From positions 1-6,219 of the forward strand of contig JASLHL010000226.1 in the NCBI GenBank assembly GCA_030152225.1: a DNA stretch of 6,219 nucleotides, in the 5' to 3' direction. A program made the translations under genes and the position numbers. The notes under the pieces are model-generated. The model was given only the letters and a program-made list of their open reading frames with translations, made no database searches and was not told where the DNA came from. The first letter of the stretch is position 1. Every line of letters starts with the position of its first letter. Source of the DNA: Flavobacterium sp. (GTDB lineage: Bacteria; Bacteroidota; Bacteroidia; Flavobacteriales; Flavobacteriaceae). Positions 5,985 to 6,219 of this stretch are shown here, piece after piece.

Positions 5985-6076
5985 AAAAAATAGAATGAAA
6001 TCTTTAAATTTTCAACTTTTAGAAAACAGGCGTTATAAAACGGTTTAAAACGTCGTATTGTTCCTTTTTCGTGGTG

Positions 6077-6107
6077 CAATATTAGGGCGGTTTTTTGAAT
6101 CACGCAA
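6077..6107 (-). promoter_or_regulatory. Bacteroidota-type promoter for tRNA-Thr
   Basis: On the minus strand TTG (6107-6105) is followed after 20 bp by TAATATTG (6084-6077), a 7-of-8 match to the -7 consensus TAnnTTTG at typical spacing for Bacteroidota housekeeping promoters. Initiation near 6070 would leave a leader of about 85 nt before the mature tRNA. That leader has repeated GTTTTA motifs, but I see no second RNA gene in it. Confidence 0.7.
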
Positions 6108-6219
6108 GTCCTTTTGAAAAAAAAATGCATCTTTTTTTTGTTTTAATCGGTTAAAATATGAGTATCAATTTTTTAACATTTAAAAATAATTTTCTTTTTT
6201 GTGACAATTCTAATAAAAA
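6108..6219. other. Non-coding right edge, upstream region of an unseen gene
   Basis: This AT-rich segment has no open frame of note. It contains AACATTTAAAAATAATT (6175-6191), identical to 1542-1558 upstream of the outer-membrane receptor, followed by a T-run and TGTGAC (6200-6205). This resembles the start of an ECF-type promoter directed rightward, but the window ends before a -10 element could appear. Confidence 0.4.

Overview
The window looks like ordinary chromosomal DNA from a low-GC member of the Bacteroidota, most likely class Flavobacteriia. Four things suggest this: an outer-membrane beta-barrel receptor with an N-terminal carboxypeptidase-regulatory-like domain, genes without clear Shine-Dalgarno sequences, a tRNA promoter close to the Bacteroidota -33/-7 pattern (TTG, then TAnnTTTG), and a tRNA-Thr gene without an encoded CCA. 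I cannot name a genus with confidence.

Layout from left to right. A probable last few codons of a plus-strand gene run into a perfect 16-bp-stem terminator (about 1-65). Two minus-strand genes follow: a NYN nuclease-fold protein with a C-terminal OST-HTH/LOTUS domain (82-834), and a LOG-family Rossmann-fold nucleotide hydrolase (916-1497). A 158-bp AT-rich divergent spacer carries a convincing ECF-sigma-like promoter pointing right. It serves a 797-residue TonB-receptor-like outer-membrane beta-barrel protein (1656-4049), which ends in a strong hairpin terminator. The convergent spacer at 4050-4308 is unusual: it holds a degenerate 7-bp-period tandem repeat and, separately, a second heptamer repeat at the end of the next gene. 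A minus-strand cardiolipin synthase follows (4309-5790). Then comes a minus-strand tRNA-Thr(UGU) with its own terminator and a well-formed promoter. The last ~110 bp are non-coding and may hold the first half of another ECF-type promoter.

The genes do not form one pathway. Cardiolipin synthase and the outer-membrane receptor both concern the envelope, but they are convergent and separately transcribed. The NYN-LOTUS and LOG genes are co-directional with an 81-bp gap and could share a transcript, although nothing in their sequences ties their functions together. I see no mobile element, CRISPR array, defence island or clear undescribed system. The best leads are the heptamer repeats, the ECF-type promoter with an overlapping dyad, and the NYN-LOTUS protein, whose RNA target is unknown.
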